A stretch of DNA of 64,000 bases from Lysobacter prati (GTDB lineage: Bacteria; Pseudomonadota; Gammaproteobacteria; Xanthomonadales; Xanthomonadaceae). Under the pieces are notes generated by a model. It was not told where the DNA came from. It did not search any database and worked only from the letters and a program-made list of their open reading frames with translations. The stretch is from positions 1,054,001-1,118,000 of the forward strand of contig NZ_VLNV01000001.1 of assembly GCF_009765215.1 (NCBI RefSeq). Direction: 5' to 3'. Positions 27,372 to 37,667 of the stretch are shown one piece after another. The stretch's first letter is position 1, and the number at the start of each line of letters is the position of its first letter. A program made the translations under genes and the position numbers.

Positions 27372-29258
27372 TCACCCGGCTCCCAGCGCCACGGCGATCT
27401 GGTAGGTCAGCATCGAGGCCAGGTAGGCGAGCGCGAACAGGTAACCGGTACTGATCGCCACCTGCTTCCACGAGTTGGTCTCCCGCTTGATCGTGGCCAG
27501 CGTCGAAATGCACTGCGGCGCATAGATGAACCACACCAGCAGCGACAGCGCCGTCGCCAGCGACCAGCCGTCGCTGATCAGCGGCGTCAACGCCTGCGTG
27601 GCGGCATCGTCATTGGCGGCCGACAGCGCATAGACCGTGGCCAGCGACGACACCACCACTTCGCGCGCAGCCATGCCCGGGATCAGCGCGATGCAGATCT
27701 GCCAGTTGAAGCCCAGCGGCGCGAACACCGTCGTCATGGCGTGGCCAATGCGGCCGGCAAAGCTGTAGTCGATGGCCGGGCCGGTGGCGCCAGCCGGTGC
27801 ACCCGGGAACGAGAGCAGGAACCACAACAGGATGGTCAGCGCGAGGATGATGCCGCCGACGCGGCGCAGGAAGATCCAGGCGCGCTCCCACAGGCCGATC
27901 AGCAGGTCGCGCGGATGCGGAATGCGGTACGACGGCAGCTCCAGCAGCAGCGCGTGCTCGCTCTTGTCACGGCGCCACTTCTTCATCACCCACGACACCG
28001 CCAGCGCACTGATGATGCCGGCCGCATACAGACCGAACAGCACCAGGCCCTGCTGATTGAGGACACCCAGCACTTTTTTCTGCGGAATGAAGGCGCCGAT
28101 CAGCAATGCATACACCGGCAGTCGCGCCGAGCAGGTCATCAGCGGCGACACCAGGATCGTCGCAAGACGGTCGCGCGGGTCCTGGATCGAACGCGTGGCC
28201 ATGATGCCCGGCACCGCGCAGGCGAAGCTCGACAGCAGCGGAATGAACGAGCGGCCGGACAGGCCCGCCGACGCCATCATGCGGTCGAGCAGGAATGCCG
28301 CGCGCGGCAGGTAGCCCGACTCCTCCAGCGCGAGGATGAAGGCGAACAGGATCAGGATCTGCGGCAGGAACACGATCACGCTGCCAAGGCCGGCGATGAT
28401 GCCGTCGACCAGCAGGCTGCGCAGCGGGCCTTCGGGCAACATCGCTCCAACCATGTCGCCAAACGCGCCGGTGCCGGCTTCGATCAGGTCCATCAGCGGC
28501 GTCGCCCAGGCGTAGACCGCCTGGAAGATCAGGAACATCACCACCGCCAGCGACACCAGGCCGAGTACCGGGTGAAGCAGCCAGCGGTCGAGCGCGTCAT
28601 CGATCTCGGCGGTGCGGCGCGGCATGGCCACGGCCAGCTCGAGCAGACGCCGGGTCTCGGCATGCAGCGCGTCGGCATGCAGCGCGTCGGCATCGTCGGC
28701 GAGGTTGACCGGCAAGTGCACACGCGGCTCGTGCAGTTTGTCGGCAACGTTGTCGAGCATCGCCACCAGCTCGCGCGCGCCGCCGCTGCGCACGGCCACG
28801 GTCGGCACCACCGGCACGCCGAGCTCGCGCTCGAGCACGGCCAGGTCGATGTCGATGCCGCGGCGCTTGGCCGCGTCCATCATGTTGACCGCGACCACCA
28901 TCGGCCGGCCCAGCTCGCGCACTTCCAGGGCGAAGCGCAGGTGCAGGCGCAGGTTGGTCGCGTCGACCACGCATACCAGCACATCAGGAGCGGGCTCCCC
29001 CGGGTAGAAACCGCGGCAGAGGTCGCGCGTCACCGCCTCGTCGAGGCTGGCCGCGTGCAGGCTGTAGGCACCGGGCAGGTCGAGCACGGCGTAGTGACGG
29101 CCGGACGGCGCATGGAAGCGGCCTTCCTTGCGCTCGACGGTGACGCCGGCGTAGTTGGCGACTTTCTGCCGGCTGCCGGTCAACTGGTTGAACAGTGCGG
29201 TCTTGCCGCAGTTCGGATTGCCGACCAGGGCGACCCGGATGGCCTCGGCCGCACTCAT
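27372..29258 (-). CDS. feoB: Ferrous iron transporter FeoB
   Basis: This 628-residue protein has the N-terminal G-protein domain with P-loop GNPNCGKTALFN at about residues 14-25, and DLPGAYSL and the base-recognition Asn-x-x-Asp (NMMD). A helical spacer and a polytopic membrane domain with two Gate motifs follow, with Cys in SFACAVPGIMATR. It is shorter than E. coli FeoB (773) but within the range of the family. It imports Fe2+ across the inner membrane. Its start overlaps the feoA stop by 4 bases. A small Cys-rich protein follows. The upstream Fur-like site suggests iron repression. Confidence 0.95.
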   Translation of the reverse strand: MSAAEAIRVALVGNPNCGKTALFNQLTGSRQKVANYAGVTVERKEGRFHAPSGRHYAVLDLPGAYSLHAASLDEAVTRDLCRGFYPGEPAPDVLVCVVDATNLRLHLRFALEVRELGRPMVVAVNMMDAAKRRGIDIDLAVLERELGVPVVPTVAVRSGGARELVAMLDNVADKLHEPRVHLPVNLADDADALHADALHAETRRLLELAVAMPRRTAEIDDALDRWLLHPVLGLVSLAVVMFLIFQAVYAWATPLMDLIEAGTGAFGDMVGAMLPEGPLRSLLVDGIIAGLGSVIVFLPQILILFAFILALEESGYLPRAAFLLDRMMASAGLSGRSFIPLLSSFACAVPGIMATRSIQDPRDRLATILVSPLMTCSARLPVYALLIGAFIPQKKVLGVLNQQGLVLFGLYAAGIISALAVSWVMKKWRRDKSEHALLLELPSYRIPHPRDLLIGLWERAWIFLRRVGGIILALTILLWFLLSFPGAPAGATGPAIDYSFAGRIGHAMTTVFAPLGFNWQICIALIPGMAAREVVVSSLATVYALSAANDDAATQALTPLISDGWSLATALSLLVWFIYAPQCISTLATIKRETNSWKQVAISTGYLFALAYLASMLTYQIAVALGAG

Positions 29259-29554
29259 GGCTGGTCTCCTTCCGCGCTTTTAACAGCCACATCGAAGCCG
29301 TTGATGCGCTTGCCGTCGCCGTTGGCCTGCACGCGCACGCGCGCGGCCTCGCTTCGACGCAAGGCAAAGCGGGTGAAGCCGATCTGCACCAGCAGCGGCT
29401 CGGCCGACACCGGACCGGCCGCCATCACCTCGACGCGCTCGCCATGGACGAAACCGAGCTCGCGCAAACGACGCGCGATCGAATCGTTCGGCGTGTGGTC
29501 CTCGACGCTTTCAACGGTGGCGGCGGTACGGCGGGGCAATTCGGACAGCTTCAA
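29255..29554 (-). CDS. feoA: Ferrous iron transport protein FeoA
   Basis: This 99-residue SH3-like FeoA domain is cytoplasmic. It contains the conserved RRLRELGFVHGERVEVM segment and a LRRSEAARV strand near the end. FeoA is needed for FeoB function, and probably interacts with its cytosolic domain. It is the first gene of feoA-feoB-small protein on the minus strand; its last codons overlap feoB by ATGA. The tail of about 20 residues beyond the conserved fold is not recognised. Confidence 0.92.
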   Translation of the reverse strand: MKLSELPRRTAATVESVEDHTPNDSIARRLRELGFVHGERVEVMAAGPVSAEPLLVQIGFTRFALRRSEAARVRVQANGDGKRINGFDVAVKSAEGDQP

Positions 29555-29603
29555 GGTTCACCTGCAAGCCGGCCCGGGAGCAAAACCGGGCCAAGGCGCC
29601 AAA

Positions 29604-29618
29604 TGGGAATTGTTCTCA
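29604..29618 (-). promoter_or_regulatory. Candidate Fur box upstream of feoA
   Basis: TGGGAATTGTTCTCA is a 7-1-7 imperfect inverted repeat; five of seven positions are symmetric. It resembles the TGATAATnATTATCA Fur half-sites. It lies about 50 bases before the feoA start, in the only AT-rich stretch of the spacer shared with liuC. The role is inferred from sequence and position. Confidence 0.55.
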
Positions 29619-29698
29619 ATTCTACACCACCGCCCGCGAACGCACGGGTCCAGCGAGCCAGCGGCTATGATTCGTCACAGTCCAACACGCCCAGGCCA

Positions 29699-30481
29699 AT
29701 GACCCATCCCCTGTTGAACGTGCGCGAAGGGGCCGTCGCCCGCCTGCGCCTGAACCGACCGGACCTGCACAATGCGTTCGACGCAGTGGTGATCGCCGCG
29801 CTGACCGGCGCGCTGGAAGCGGTGGCCGCCGACGACAGCGTACGGGTGGTGGTGCTGGAGGGTGAAGGCGCCTCTTTCTCGGCCGGTGCCGATCTCAACT
29901 GGATGCGCGGCATGGCCGCCGCCAGCGAGGCGGCGAACCGGGAGGACTCGCTTGCCCTCGCCCGCCTGATGCGCACCCTGGATGAGCTGCCCAAGCCGAC
30001 CATCGCCCGCGTGCACGGCGCAGCCTTCGGCGGCGGCGTCGGCCTGGTCGCCTGCTGCGATATCGCCATCGCCGCGCCCGAGGCGAAGTTCGGCCTGACC
30101 GAGAGCAAGCTCGGACTGCTGCCGGCAGTGATCTCGCCCTATGTCATCGAAGCGATCGGACCGCGCCAGGCACGGCGCTGGTTCGCCACCGCCGAGATCT
30201 TCGACGCGGCCACCGCGCTGCAGATCGGCCTGGTCCACCAGGTGGTTCCGGCCAGCGAACTGGACCAGGCGGTGCAACGCCAGATCGACCTGCTGCTGAA
30301 GGCCGGCCCCGTGGCCTCGGCGACGGCCAAGACCCTGGTCTGCCGGGTTGCCGGCGAACGCGATCGCGATCGCCTCGACGCCGACAATGCCGCGCTCATC
30401 GCCGGTCTGCGAGTATCGGCCGAAGGCCAGGAGGGGCTGGGCGCCTTCCTGGAAAAGCGCAAGCCGAGCTGGGCGCAGTAG
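29699..30481 (+). CDS. liuC: Enoyl-CoA hydratase family, probable methylglutaconyl-CoA hydratase
   Basis: This 260-residue crotonase-fold enzyme starts with ATG at 29699 (MTHPLLNV); the long upstream extension overlaps feoA and is rejected. The oxyanion-hole segments are FSAGADLNWM and HGAAFGGGVGL. The acidic residue at the hydratase position is in GLTESKLGLLPAVISPY. Gene order with MCC alpha and HMG-CoA lyase marks it as the hydratase converting 3-methylglutaconyl-CoA to HMG-CoA, rather than a fatty-acid enzyme. About 100 bases separate it from liuD, so co-transcription is likely but not certain. Confidence 0.9.
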   Translation: MTHPLLNVREGAVARLRLNRPDLHNAFDAVVIAALTGALEAVAADDSVRVVVLEGEGASFSAGADLNWMRGMAAASEAANREDSLALARLMRTLDELPKPTIARVHGAAFGGGVGLVACCDIAIAAPEAKFGLTESKLGLLPAVISPYVIEAIGPRQARRWFATAEIFDAATALQIGLVHQVVPASELDQAVQRQIDLLLKAGPVASATAKTLVCRVAGERDRDRLDADNAALIAGLRVSAEGQEGLGAFLEKRKPSWAQ

Positions 30482-30584
30482 CTGGCCGCAGCAGGGAACT
30501 GTTCGAGAACATCGAGGGTGGGGTCACTGGCCCTACCCTGACGCCCCTCCCCGAAGAGCGGGCATTTTTTAGGAGTGCTTGAAG

Positions 30585-32627
30585 TTGTTCGACAAGATCC
30601 TGATTGCCAACCGTGGCGAGATCGCCTGTCGCGTGATCCGCACCTGCCGTCGCCTCGGCATCGCCACCGTGGCGGTGTACTCGCAGGCCGACGCCGATGC
30701 GCAACATGTGCGCCTGGCCGACGAGGCGTGGCCGATCGGCGGGCCGCGTCCGGCCGAAAGCTACCTGCGTGGCGATGCGATCCTTGAAGTGGCGCTCAAG
30801 TCCGGCGCACAGGCGATCCATCCCGGCTACGGCTTTCTCAGCGAGAACGCCGACTTCGCCGATGCGGTCGAAGCGGCCGGCGTCGTCTTCATCGGGCCCA
30901 AGGCGGCCTCGATGCGCAAGATGGGCAGCAAGGCCGGCGCCAAGGAGCTGATGCACGCTGCCGGCGTACCGGTGGTCCCGGGTTACACCGGCGAGGACCA
31001 GTCGCCCGACGTGCTGCATCGCGAAGCCGACGCGATCGGTTACCCGCTGATGATCAAGGCCGCGCACGGTGGCGGCGGCAAGGGCATGCGCATCGTCCGC
31101 GACAGCGGCGAGTTCGCCGCCAACCTGGAAAGCTGCCAGCGCGAGGCGCGTAATGCCTTCGGTCGCGATCGCGTGCTGCTGGAACGCTATGTCGAGCGCC
31201 CGCGCCACATCGAGATCCAGGTGTTCGGCGACGGCCACGGTCACACCCTCCATCTCAACGAACGCGAATGCTCGGCTCAGCGCCGCTACCAGAAGGTGCT
31301 CGAGGAATCGCCCTCGCCGTTCCTCTCGACGAAGTTGCGCGAAGCGATGGGCTCGGCCGCAGTGCTCGCCGCGCGCGCGATCGATTACGTCAACGCCGGC
31401 ACCGTTGAGTTCATCGTCGGACAGGACGGTGGCTTCTACTTCATGGAGATCAACACCCGCCTGCAAGTCGAGCACCCGGTCACCGAGTTCGTCACCGGCC
31501 TGGACCTGGTCGAATGGCAACTGCGCGTCGCCGCAGGCGAAGCTCTGCCGCTGGCGCAGGACCAGATCGCACAGCAAGGCCACGCCATCGAAGTGCGGCT
31601 GTACGCCGAAGACCCCGATGCCGGATTCCTGCCCGGTTCCGGCCGCCTGGAACGCCTGCGCCTGCCTGCCACCGACCCGCACGTGCGCATCGACTCGGGC
31701 GTGATCGAGGGCGACACCGTCACGATCTTCTACGACCCGATGATCGCCAAGCTCATCGTCCATGATGCCGACCGTCCCCGCGCCCTGGCCCGCATGCGCG
31801 CGGCATTGGCGCAGTGCGACATTGCCGGGCCCAAGTCCAACATCGAGTTCCTCGAGCGGCTGGTGCGCCATCCGGCAGTCGTCGAAGGCCGCATCGACAC
31901 CGGCTACCTGGACCGCCACCTCGACGAGTTCATCCAGGCCGGCGACGCCGCCAGCGACGACACCGAGCAGGACCTCCTGCTGGCCGCAGCCACGGCGCAG
32001 CTGCTGGTCCAGGAGCGCCAGTCCCTGGAGCGCGCCGGCGCATCGACCGACCCGTCCTCGCCGTGGGCGATCGCCGATGGCTGGCGCCTCGGCCACGGAA
32101 GCCGCCGCAGCCTGGCCTTCCTGCAGGGCGAACGGCGCCTGGAGCTGCACGCGCAGGGCAGCAACGGCAGCTACCGCATCGAGCACGCCGACCGGATCCA
32201 TGCCGTCGAAGGCGCCCGCAACGAGGCCGGGGACGCCCTCAGCCTGCGCATTGACGGACGCGGCCGCCGCTTTACGTTGGCTATGGATGCGATCCCCACG
32301 AACTCCGCGGGAGACGCCGGGGAGCGCATCGTCGTGCATGACGGCGGGCGTCGACTCCGTCTTCAGGCGGTGCCGATGTATCGTCCGGAGCGAAGCAGCG
32401 CGGTAGGCACTGGCAACCGGTTGCTCGCGCCGATGCCCGGGCGGGTGGTGCTGGTCAAGGCGGCACCTGGCGACGAGGTCGAAGCAGGACAGGAGCTGAT
32501 GGTGATCGAGGCGATGAAGATGGAGTTGAGCCTCAAGGCGCCGCGCGCGGGCACGGTTGCCGAAGTGCGCGCCGCTGCCGGCGACTTCGTCGAGGCCGAC
32601 ACCGTGCTGGTGGCGCTGGCGTCATGA
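30585..32627 (+). CDS. liuD: Methylcrotonyl-CoA carboxylase alpha (biotin-containing) subunit
   Basis: This 680-residue protein comprises a biotin carboxylase followed by a C-terminal biotinyl domain. The N-terminus is [16 protein letters not shown], as in related carboxylases. The ATP-grasp segment has [12 protein letters not shown], the bicarbonate/active-site region has [14 protein letters not shown], and biotin attaches to K645 in EAMKMEL. The start is TTG. The codon at 30585 gives the usual FDK N-terminus and lies 9 bases from AGGAG, while the TTG at 30579 adds two residues and sits very close to the Shine-Dalgarno. It partners LiuB at 24221. The stop overlaps the liuE start. Confidence 0.94.
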   Translation: MFDKILIANRGEIACRVIRTCRRLGIATVAVYSQADADAQHVRLADEAWPIGGPRPAESYLRGDAILEVALKSGAQAIHPGYGFLSENADFADAVEAAGVVFIGPKAASMRKMGSKAGAKELMHAAGVPVVPGYTGEDQSPDVLHREADAIGYPLMIKAAHGGGGKGMRIVRDSGEFAANLESCQREARNAFGRDRVLLERYVERPRHIEIQVFGDGHGHTLHLNERECSAQRRYQKVLEESPSPFLSTKLREAMGSAAVLAARAIDYVNAGTVEFIVGQDGGFYFMEINTRLQVEHPVTEFVTGLDLVEWQLRVAAGEALPLAQDQIAQQGHAIEVRLYAEDPDAGFLPGSGRLERLRLPATDPHVRIDSGVIEGDTVTIFYDPMIAKLIVHDADRPRALARMRAALAQCDIAGPKSNIEFLERLVRHPAVVEGRIDTGYLDRHLDEFIQAGDAASDDTEQDLLLAAATAQLLVQERQSLERAGASTDPSSPWAIADGWRLGHGSRRSLAFLQGERRLELHAQGSNGSYRIEHADRIHAVEGARNEAGDALSLRIDGRGRRFTLAMDAIPTNSAGDAGERIVVHDGGRRLRLQAVPMYRPERSSAVGTGNRLLAPMPGRVVLVKAAPGDEVEAGQELMVIEAMKMELSLKAPRAGTVAEVRAAAGDFVEADTVLVALAS

Positions 32628-33517
32628 AGCGCTCGGTCCGGATCGTCGAAGTAGGCCCGCGCGACGGCCTGCAGAACGAGAAAACCAACGTCGCCACCGC
32701 CGACAAGATCGAACTGATCGATCGCCTTTCGGCGACCGGCCTGCAAAGCATCGAGGCCACCAGTTTCGTCAGCCCCAAGTGGGTACCGCAACTGGCCGAC
32801 GCCGCCGAAGTGCTGGCCGGCATCCATCGCCGACCCGGTGTGCGCTATCCGGTACTGGTACCGAACGAGCAAGGCTACGCACGCGCCCGCAGTGCCGGTG
32901 CCGACGAGATCGCGGTGTTCACCGCCGCTTCCGAGGAATTCAACCGCCGCAACATCAACGCCAGCATCGACGAATCGCTGCAGCGCTTCATCCCGGTGAT
33001 GGAGCGCGCACGCGCCGACGGCGTGGCGGTGCGCGGCTATGTCTCCACCGTGCTCGGCTGCCCGTACCAGGGCGAAGTGCCGCTGGCCGACGTGGTACGC
33101 GTTGCCAAGGCGTTGCACGCAATGGGCTGCTACGAAGTCTCGCTCGGCGACACGATCGGCGTCGGCACGCCCGGCAAGGCACGCGCGATGCTGCTCGCGG
33201 TGGCACAGGAGGTGCCGATCGGCGCCCTCGCCGTGCACTTCCACGACACCTACGGCCAGGCGCTGGCCAACATCCTGGCGTGCCTGGAGGAAGGCGTTGC
33301 GGTGGTCGATTCCGCCGTCTCCGGTACCGGTGGCTGCCCGTACGCCAAGGGCGCCAGCGGCAACGTCGCCAGCGAGGACGTCGTCTACATGCTGCACGGG
33401 CTCGGCATCGAAACCGGCATCGACCTGCCGGCGCTGGCGGAAACCGGCCGCTGGCTCGCGGCCCTGCTGGGGCGCGAAACCGGCAGCCGGGTAGGCAAGG
33501 CGCTTGCGGCCAAATGA
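32624..33517 (+). CDS. liuE: Hydroxymethylglutaryl-CoA lyase
   Basis: This 297-residue DRE-TIM barrel lyase is of normal length. It shows the [11 protein letters not shown] motif with the catalytic Arg, [12 protein letters not shown] for metal ligation, and the active-site Cys238 in [14 protein letters not shown]. It splits HMG-CoA to acetyl-CoA and acetoacetate, the last step of leucine catabolism. It overlaps liuD upstream (ATGA) and the GGDEF-EAL gene downstream (ATGA), so three genes are translationally linked. Confidence 0.95.
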   Translation: MKRSVRIVEVGPRDGLQNEKTNVATADKIELIDRLSATGLQSIEATSFVSPKWVPQLADAAEVLAGIHRRPGVRYPVLVPNEQGYARARSAGADEIAVFTAASEEFNRRNINASIDESLQRFIPVMERARADGVAVRGYVSTVLGCPYQGEVPLADVVRVAKALHAMGCYEVSLGDTIGVGTPGKARAMLLAVAQEVPIGALAVHFHDTYGQALANILACLEEGVAVVDSAVSGTGGCPYAKGASGNVASEDVVYMLHGLGIETGIDLPALAETGRWLAALLGRETGSRVGKALAAK

Positions 33518-36099
33518 AGCCAGAGGCGCCAGCGGCAGGGCCTTCGACATCGCCGGCAACGGCCGATGCGGCGGCCACGCTGGCGGCCATTGACCAGGCG
33601 CTCGCGCACGACGGCGACCTTTCATCAGATACACGCGCGCTGCTGCAACAGACGCGGCAGGCGTTGCTGGACGCCGGCGCACAAGCGAATGCGGAACGGC
33701 AACGCTATCGCGACCTGTTCGACGCCCTGCCCGACCCGGTCAGCATCATTGCCTACGACGGCACCGTGCTCGACCTCAATCGCTCCGGACTGGAGTCCTA
33801 TCGACGCCCGCGCGAGGACCTGATCGGCCAGCCGATCGAAACCATCAACCCCGACCTGCCGCAGGACCACATGGTTCCGGTACTGGAGACGCTCAACCGT
33901 GGCGGCAGCTACATGGTCGAGGTCACCAACATGCGCAGCGACGGCACGCGCTTTCCGGTCGAGGTACACACCGGGCCGCTGCTGTACGACGGTCGCAAGG
34001 CGATGGTCGCGGTCGCGCGCGATCTGAGCAGCCGGCTCACCGGGCAGCTGCGCTACCGCGAGCTGATGGAAGCGATGGACCGCGGCATCCTGATCCAGGA
34101 TGCCGAGCTGCAGATCGTCTACACCAACGTGGCAGCGATGAAGATCCTGGGTGTCGGCGAAGACGAGTCGGTCAACGACGCGCTGCGCGAAGACAACTGG
34201 ATGGTCGTCGACGAGCGCGGCCGGCAATTGCCTCCCGAGATGTACCCTTCGCATCGCGCCTTGAAGACCGGACGCATCTGCGAGAGCACGGTGCTGGGCC
34301 TGTACCACCGCGCCCGGCAGCAGCTGATGTGGATGTCGGTGACGGCGGTGCCGCAGTTCCCGCCCGGCGGCGACAAGCCGCACCAGGTGCTGTCGTTGTT
34401 CTCCGACATCACCACGCTCAAGCGCGACAGCACCCTGTTCGATCGCGCCCAGGCGATGGCGCACATCGGCGGCTGGGAATGGGAAATCGGGCCGGACCGG
34501 CTGTACCTGACCGACGAGGCGCAACGCATCCTCGGCCATCGCCCTGCCCCTTCGACGATCGAAGGCATGCTTGCCTGTCTGCGCACGCAGGACCGCGAAC
34601 GTCTGCGCGCGGCGCTGGGCCAGGCGATCTCGTTCGGGCGCAAGCTCGAACTCGAAGTCCAGGGCAATCGCGCCGACGGCCGCGGTTTCTGGTTGCGCGT
34701 GATCGGCGAGGCCGATGCCGCCGACCCGCTCAACTCGCGCCTGACGGGCACGCTGCAGGACATCACCGAGCGCAAGCACGATGAGGAAACGCTGCGCGTG
34801 CAGGCACGCAGCGATCCGCTCACCGGCCTGCTCAACCGCGACGCGGTGCTGGCCGAACTGGAAAGCTGCCTCGACGATCCGATGCGCGACACCTTGGCCG
34901 TGCTCTACGTCGACCTGGATCGCTTCAAGGTCGTCAACGATGTGCTCGGCCATGCCGCCGGCGATCGCCTGCTGGCTTCGGCCGGGCGCCGCATCCAGCG
35001 CGCGATCGGCAGCGAGGGACTGATCGCGCGCTTCGGCGGCGACGAATTCCTGATCATCTGCGACACCGGCAGCGATCCCTCGCGCCCGGAACGGCTGGCC
35101 GATGCGATCCTGGAGATCTTCGGCGACAGTTTCCGCCTCGACGGCGAGGAGTTCAGCATCACCGCCAGCATCGGCATCGCCCAGGCACCGCTCGACGGCG
35201 TGCGCTCGCAGCAGTTGATCCAGAGCGCCGACGTGGCGATGTACGACAGCAAACGCCGTGGTCGCAACGGCTGGCAGGCGTTCACACCGGAGCTGGCCGA
35301 GCAGCAACTGCATCGGTTGCAGTTGGAGACGCACCTGCGTCGCGCGGTCAACAACGAAGAATTCCATCTTGTCTATCAGCCGCAGGTCGACCTCACCACC
35401 GGCGCGATGGTCGCCGCGGAAGCATTGATCCGCTGGCGCAACCATTCACTCGGCGAGATCCGCCCGGACCGGTTCATCGACCACGCCGAAACCACCGGCG
35501 ACATCGTCGGCATCGGCGACTGGGTGCTGCAGGAAGCCTGCCGGCAGCTGCGCGAATGGCAGGAAGGCGGGCTGGCCGTACCGCGCGTGGCGGTGAACGT
35601 GTCGTACCGGCAGTTCCTTGGCGAGGACCTGGCCAGCAGCGTCAGCTCGGCCCTGGCCGAGTACGGCCTGCCCGGCAGCGCACTGGAACTGGAATTCACC
35701 GAGCGTGTGCTGATCGAGGACGCACCCGACACCCTGCGCACCTTCGCCGCCCTGCGCGAGATGGGCGTGATGCTGACGATCGACGATTTCGGCGAGGGCT
35801 ACAGCGCGCTCAACTACCTTCGACGGCTGCCCATCCACGGCCTCAAGCTGAGCCAGCTGTTTGTCCAGGGCGTGCCGGGCAACCAGTCCGACGTGGCGGT
35901 CTGCCAGGCCGTCGCCGGCATTGCCCGCAGCCTCGGCCTGACCTTGGTCGCCGAAGGCGTTGAGACCGAGGAGCACCGGGCGTTCCTGCTGCAACTGGGG
36001 GTGAGCATCGGCCAGGGCTTCCTGTTTGCGCCGGGGCTGCTGCCTGACGAGCTGAAGCTGGTTTACCGGACGGCGGCGATGGGCGGGCCGGTCCGGTAA
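33514..36099 (+). CDS. PAS-containing GGDEF-EAL cyclic-di-GMP signalling protein
   Basis: This 861-residue protein has two or three PAS-type sensor domains over about residues 65-425, then GGDEF and EAL domains. No transmembrane segment is seen, so it is probably cytosolic. The GGDEF motif is exact at residues 508-512, and no RxxD inhibitory site precedes it at the usual distance. EAL is at 636-638 within [16 protein letters not shown] and [10 protein letters not shown] are present, but the usual LKID is LKLS, while the catalytic Lys is kept. It could therefore synthesise or degrade c-di-GMP, and which dominates is not predictable. The start ATG lies inside the liuE stop codon. That coupling to leucine catabolism is unusual for this family. 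Confidence 0.92.
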   Translation: MKPEAPAAGPSTSPATADAAATLAAIDQALAHDGDLSSDTRALLQQTRQALLDAGAQANAERQRYRDLFDALPDPVSIIAYDGTVLDLNRSGLESYRRPREDLIGQPIETINPDLPQDHMVPVLETLNRGGSYMVEVTNMRSDGTRFPVEVHTGPLLYDGRKAMVAVARDLSSRLTGQLRYRELMEAMDRGILIQDAELQIVYTNVAAMKILGVGEDESVNDALREDNWMVVDERGRQLPPEMYPSHRALKTGRICESTVLGLYHRARQQLMWMSVTAVPQFPPGGDKPHQVLSLFSDITTLKRDSTLFDRAQAMAHIGGWEWEIGPDRLYLTDEAQRILGHRPAPSTIEGMLACLRTQDRERLRAALGQAISFGRKLELEVQGNRADGRGFWLRVIGEADAADPLNSRLTGTLQDITERKHDEETLRVQARSDPLTGLLNRDAVLAELESCLDDPMRDTLAVLYVDLDRFKVVNDVLGHAAGDRLLASAGRRIQRAIGSEGLIARFGGDEFLIICDTGSDPSRPERLADAILEIFGDSFRLDGEEFSITASIGIAQAPLDGVRSQQLIQSADVAMYDSKRRGRNGWQAFTPELAEQQLHRLQLETHLRRAVNNEEFHLVYQPQVDLTTGAMVAAEALIRWRNHSLGEIRPDRFIDHAETTGDIVGIGDWVLQEACRQLREWQEGGLAVPRVAVNVSYRQFLGEDLASSVSSALAEYGLPGSALELEFTERVLIEDAPDTLRTFAALREMGVMLTIDDFGEGYSALNYLRRLPIHGLKLSQLFVQGVPGNQSDVAVCQAVAGIARSLGLTLVAEGVETEEHRAFLLQLGVSIGQGFLFAPGLLPDELKLVYRTAAMGGPVR

Positions 36100-36131
36100 A
36101 ATCCCGTCTTTCCGCGTCCCTGGACCAGCCC

Positions 36132-36902
36132 ATGCAACTCGATACTGTCCGCGCCATCGTCACCGGCGGCGTCTCCGGCCTTGGCCTCGCCGTCGCCCAG
36201 CACCTGGTCGCCAATGGCGGCAAGGTCGCCCTGTTCGATGTCAACGACGACAAGGGCGCCGCCGCCGTGTCCGCGCTCGGCGCCGACAAGGCCCGCTACT
36301 TCAAGACCGACGTCACCAGCGAAGCCGACGTCGTCGCCAATGTTGCCGCCGCAAATGAATTCCTCGGCGGCCTCAACGCCACCATCAACTGCGCCGGCAT
36401 CCTCGGCGCCGGTCGCGTACTGGGCAAGGACGGCGCGATGCCGCTGGCGCAGTTCCAGGGCACGGTGATGGTCAACCTGGTCGGCAGCTTCAACGTCGCC
36501 AAGGCCGCCGCAGCGCTGATGCAGCACAACGAGGCCGGCATCGACGGCGAGCGTGGCGTGATCGTCAACACCGCATCGGTCGCCGCCTACGAAGGCCAGA
36601 TCGGCCAGGCCGCCTACTCGGCATCGAAGGCTGGCGTGGTCGGCACGACCTTGCCGATGGCGCGCGAACTGGCGCGCTTTGGCATCCGCGTCATGACGGT
36701 GGCGCCGGGCATCTTCTGGACGCCGATGGTCGACGGCATGCCAGACTCGGTTCAGCAGTCGCTGGCCGCATCGATTCCGTTCCCGTCGCGCCTGGGCAAG
36801 CCGGAGGAGTTCGCCGACCTGGTCGCCTACATCCTGCGCAACACCTACCTCAATGGCGAGACCATCCGCCTCGACGGCGCCACCCGCCTGGCACCGAAGT
36901 AA
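36132..36902 (+). CDS. SDR, probable 3-hydroxy-2-methylbutyryl-CoA dehydrogenase
   Basis: This 256-residue short-chain dehydrogenase has cofactor motif TGGVSGLG near residue 12, NCAG, the catalytic Ser in [10 protein letters not shown] and the catalytic YSASK. It resembles the HSD17B10 (type 10) class by its [17 protein letters not shown] stretch and its [14 protein letters not shown] loop. In that class it oxidises 2-methyl-3-hydroxybutyryl-CoA in isoleucine breakdown. Position next to the Liu genes supports branched-chain catabolism. It is the first of two genes upstream of efpL, separated by 25 bases, but a link in function to EfpL is not expected. Confidence 0.88.
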   Translation: MQLDTVRAIVTGGVSGLGLAVAQHLVANGGKVALFDVNDDKGAAAVSALGADKARYFKTDVTSEADVVANVAAANEFLGGLNATINCAGILGAGRVLGKDGAMPLAQFQGTVMVNLVGSFNVAKAAAALMQHNEAGIDGERGVIVNTASVAAYEGQIGQAAYSASKAGVVGTTLPMARELARFGIRVMTVAPGIFWTPMVDGMPDSVQQSLAASIPFPSRLGKPEEFADLVAYILRNTYLNGETIRLDGATRLAPK

Positions 36903-36927
36903 ACCTGACACAGAACGAAGGTCACGA

Positions 36928-37494
36928 ATGAAAGCCTACGACGTAAAGAAGGGCAATGTTGTCGAGTACAACAACGCGGTCTACCAGATCCGCGACATCG
37001 AGCGCAGCTCACCGCAGGGCCGCGGCGGCAACGTCAAGTTCCGCTTCACCATGTACAGCGTGCCGGGTGGCAGCAAGCTCGACGTCAGCATGGGCGGCGA
37101 CGATGAGGTGAAGGAAGTCGAGCTCAGCCGCCGCCAGGCGACGTTCTCGTACAAGGACGGCGAAGCGTTCGTGTTCCTCGACGACGAGGACTACACGCCC
37201 TATACGCTGGACGCGGACGTTGTCGGCGACCTCGCCGGTTACATCGTGGCCGACCTGAGCGGCTGCTACGTGCAGATCATCGACGACGCGCCGGTCGCGC
37301 TGCAGCTGCCGCAGAGCGTGGCGATCGAAGTGATCGAGACGCCGCCGGAACTCAAGGGCGGCACCGCGACCAAGCGTCCGAAGCCGGCCAAGCTGTCGAC
37401 CGGGATCGAGATCATGGTGCCGGAGTACATCGGCAACGGCGAGCGCGTGCTGGTCAATACCACCACGGGCGAGTTTGCCGGTCGCGCGGACTGA
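36928..37494 (+). CDS. efpL: Elongation factor P-like protein EfpL (YeiP)
   Basis: This 188-residue protein has three beta-barrel domains like EF-P. The tip of domain I, in [12 protein letters not shown] at about residues 27-38, is longer than in EF-P and carries Arg rather than a modified Lys, which is typical of EfpL. It relieves ribosome stalling at certain proline-containing motifs. Note that the autotransporters here have long PP-rich linkers that would need such help. The start is ATG 36928 with AACGAAGG ahead of it; the earlier in-frame start is inside the SDR gene. Confidence 0.92.
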   Translation: MKAYDVKKGNVVEYNNAVYQIRDIERSSPQGRGGNVKFRFTMYSVPGGSKLDVSMGGDDEVKEVELSRRQATFSYKDGEAFVFLDDEDYTPYTLDADVVGDLAGYIVADLSGCYVQIIDDAPVALQLPQSVAIEVIETPPELKGGTATKRPKPAKLSTGIEIMVPEYIGNGERVLVNTTTGEFAGRAD

Positions 37495-37501
37495 CGCTCA
37501 C

Positions 37502-37658
37502 CCGTCGTCCCGGCGAAAGCCGGGACCCATTTTGCGGTTGCTCCCGCCCTGCGGGCGAGGCATCAAAGCCAAAGCAGATGGATCCCGGCTTTCGCCGGGA
37601 TGACGTGACGGCGCTGATGACGTGAGGGCCTGGATCCCGGCGTTCGCCGGGATGACGG
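37502..37658. repeat. Three REP-like palindromes
   Basis: Copies at 37502-37529 (forward), 37579-37605 and 37631-37658 (both reversed) lie in the 173-base gap between two convergent genes. The hairpin cores vary: CCCGGCGAAAGCCGGG, CCCGGCTTTCGCCGGG and CCCGGCGTTCGCCGGG. Confidence 0.85.
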
Positions 37659-37667
37659 TGATGGTGG

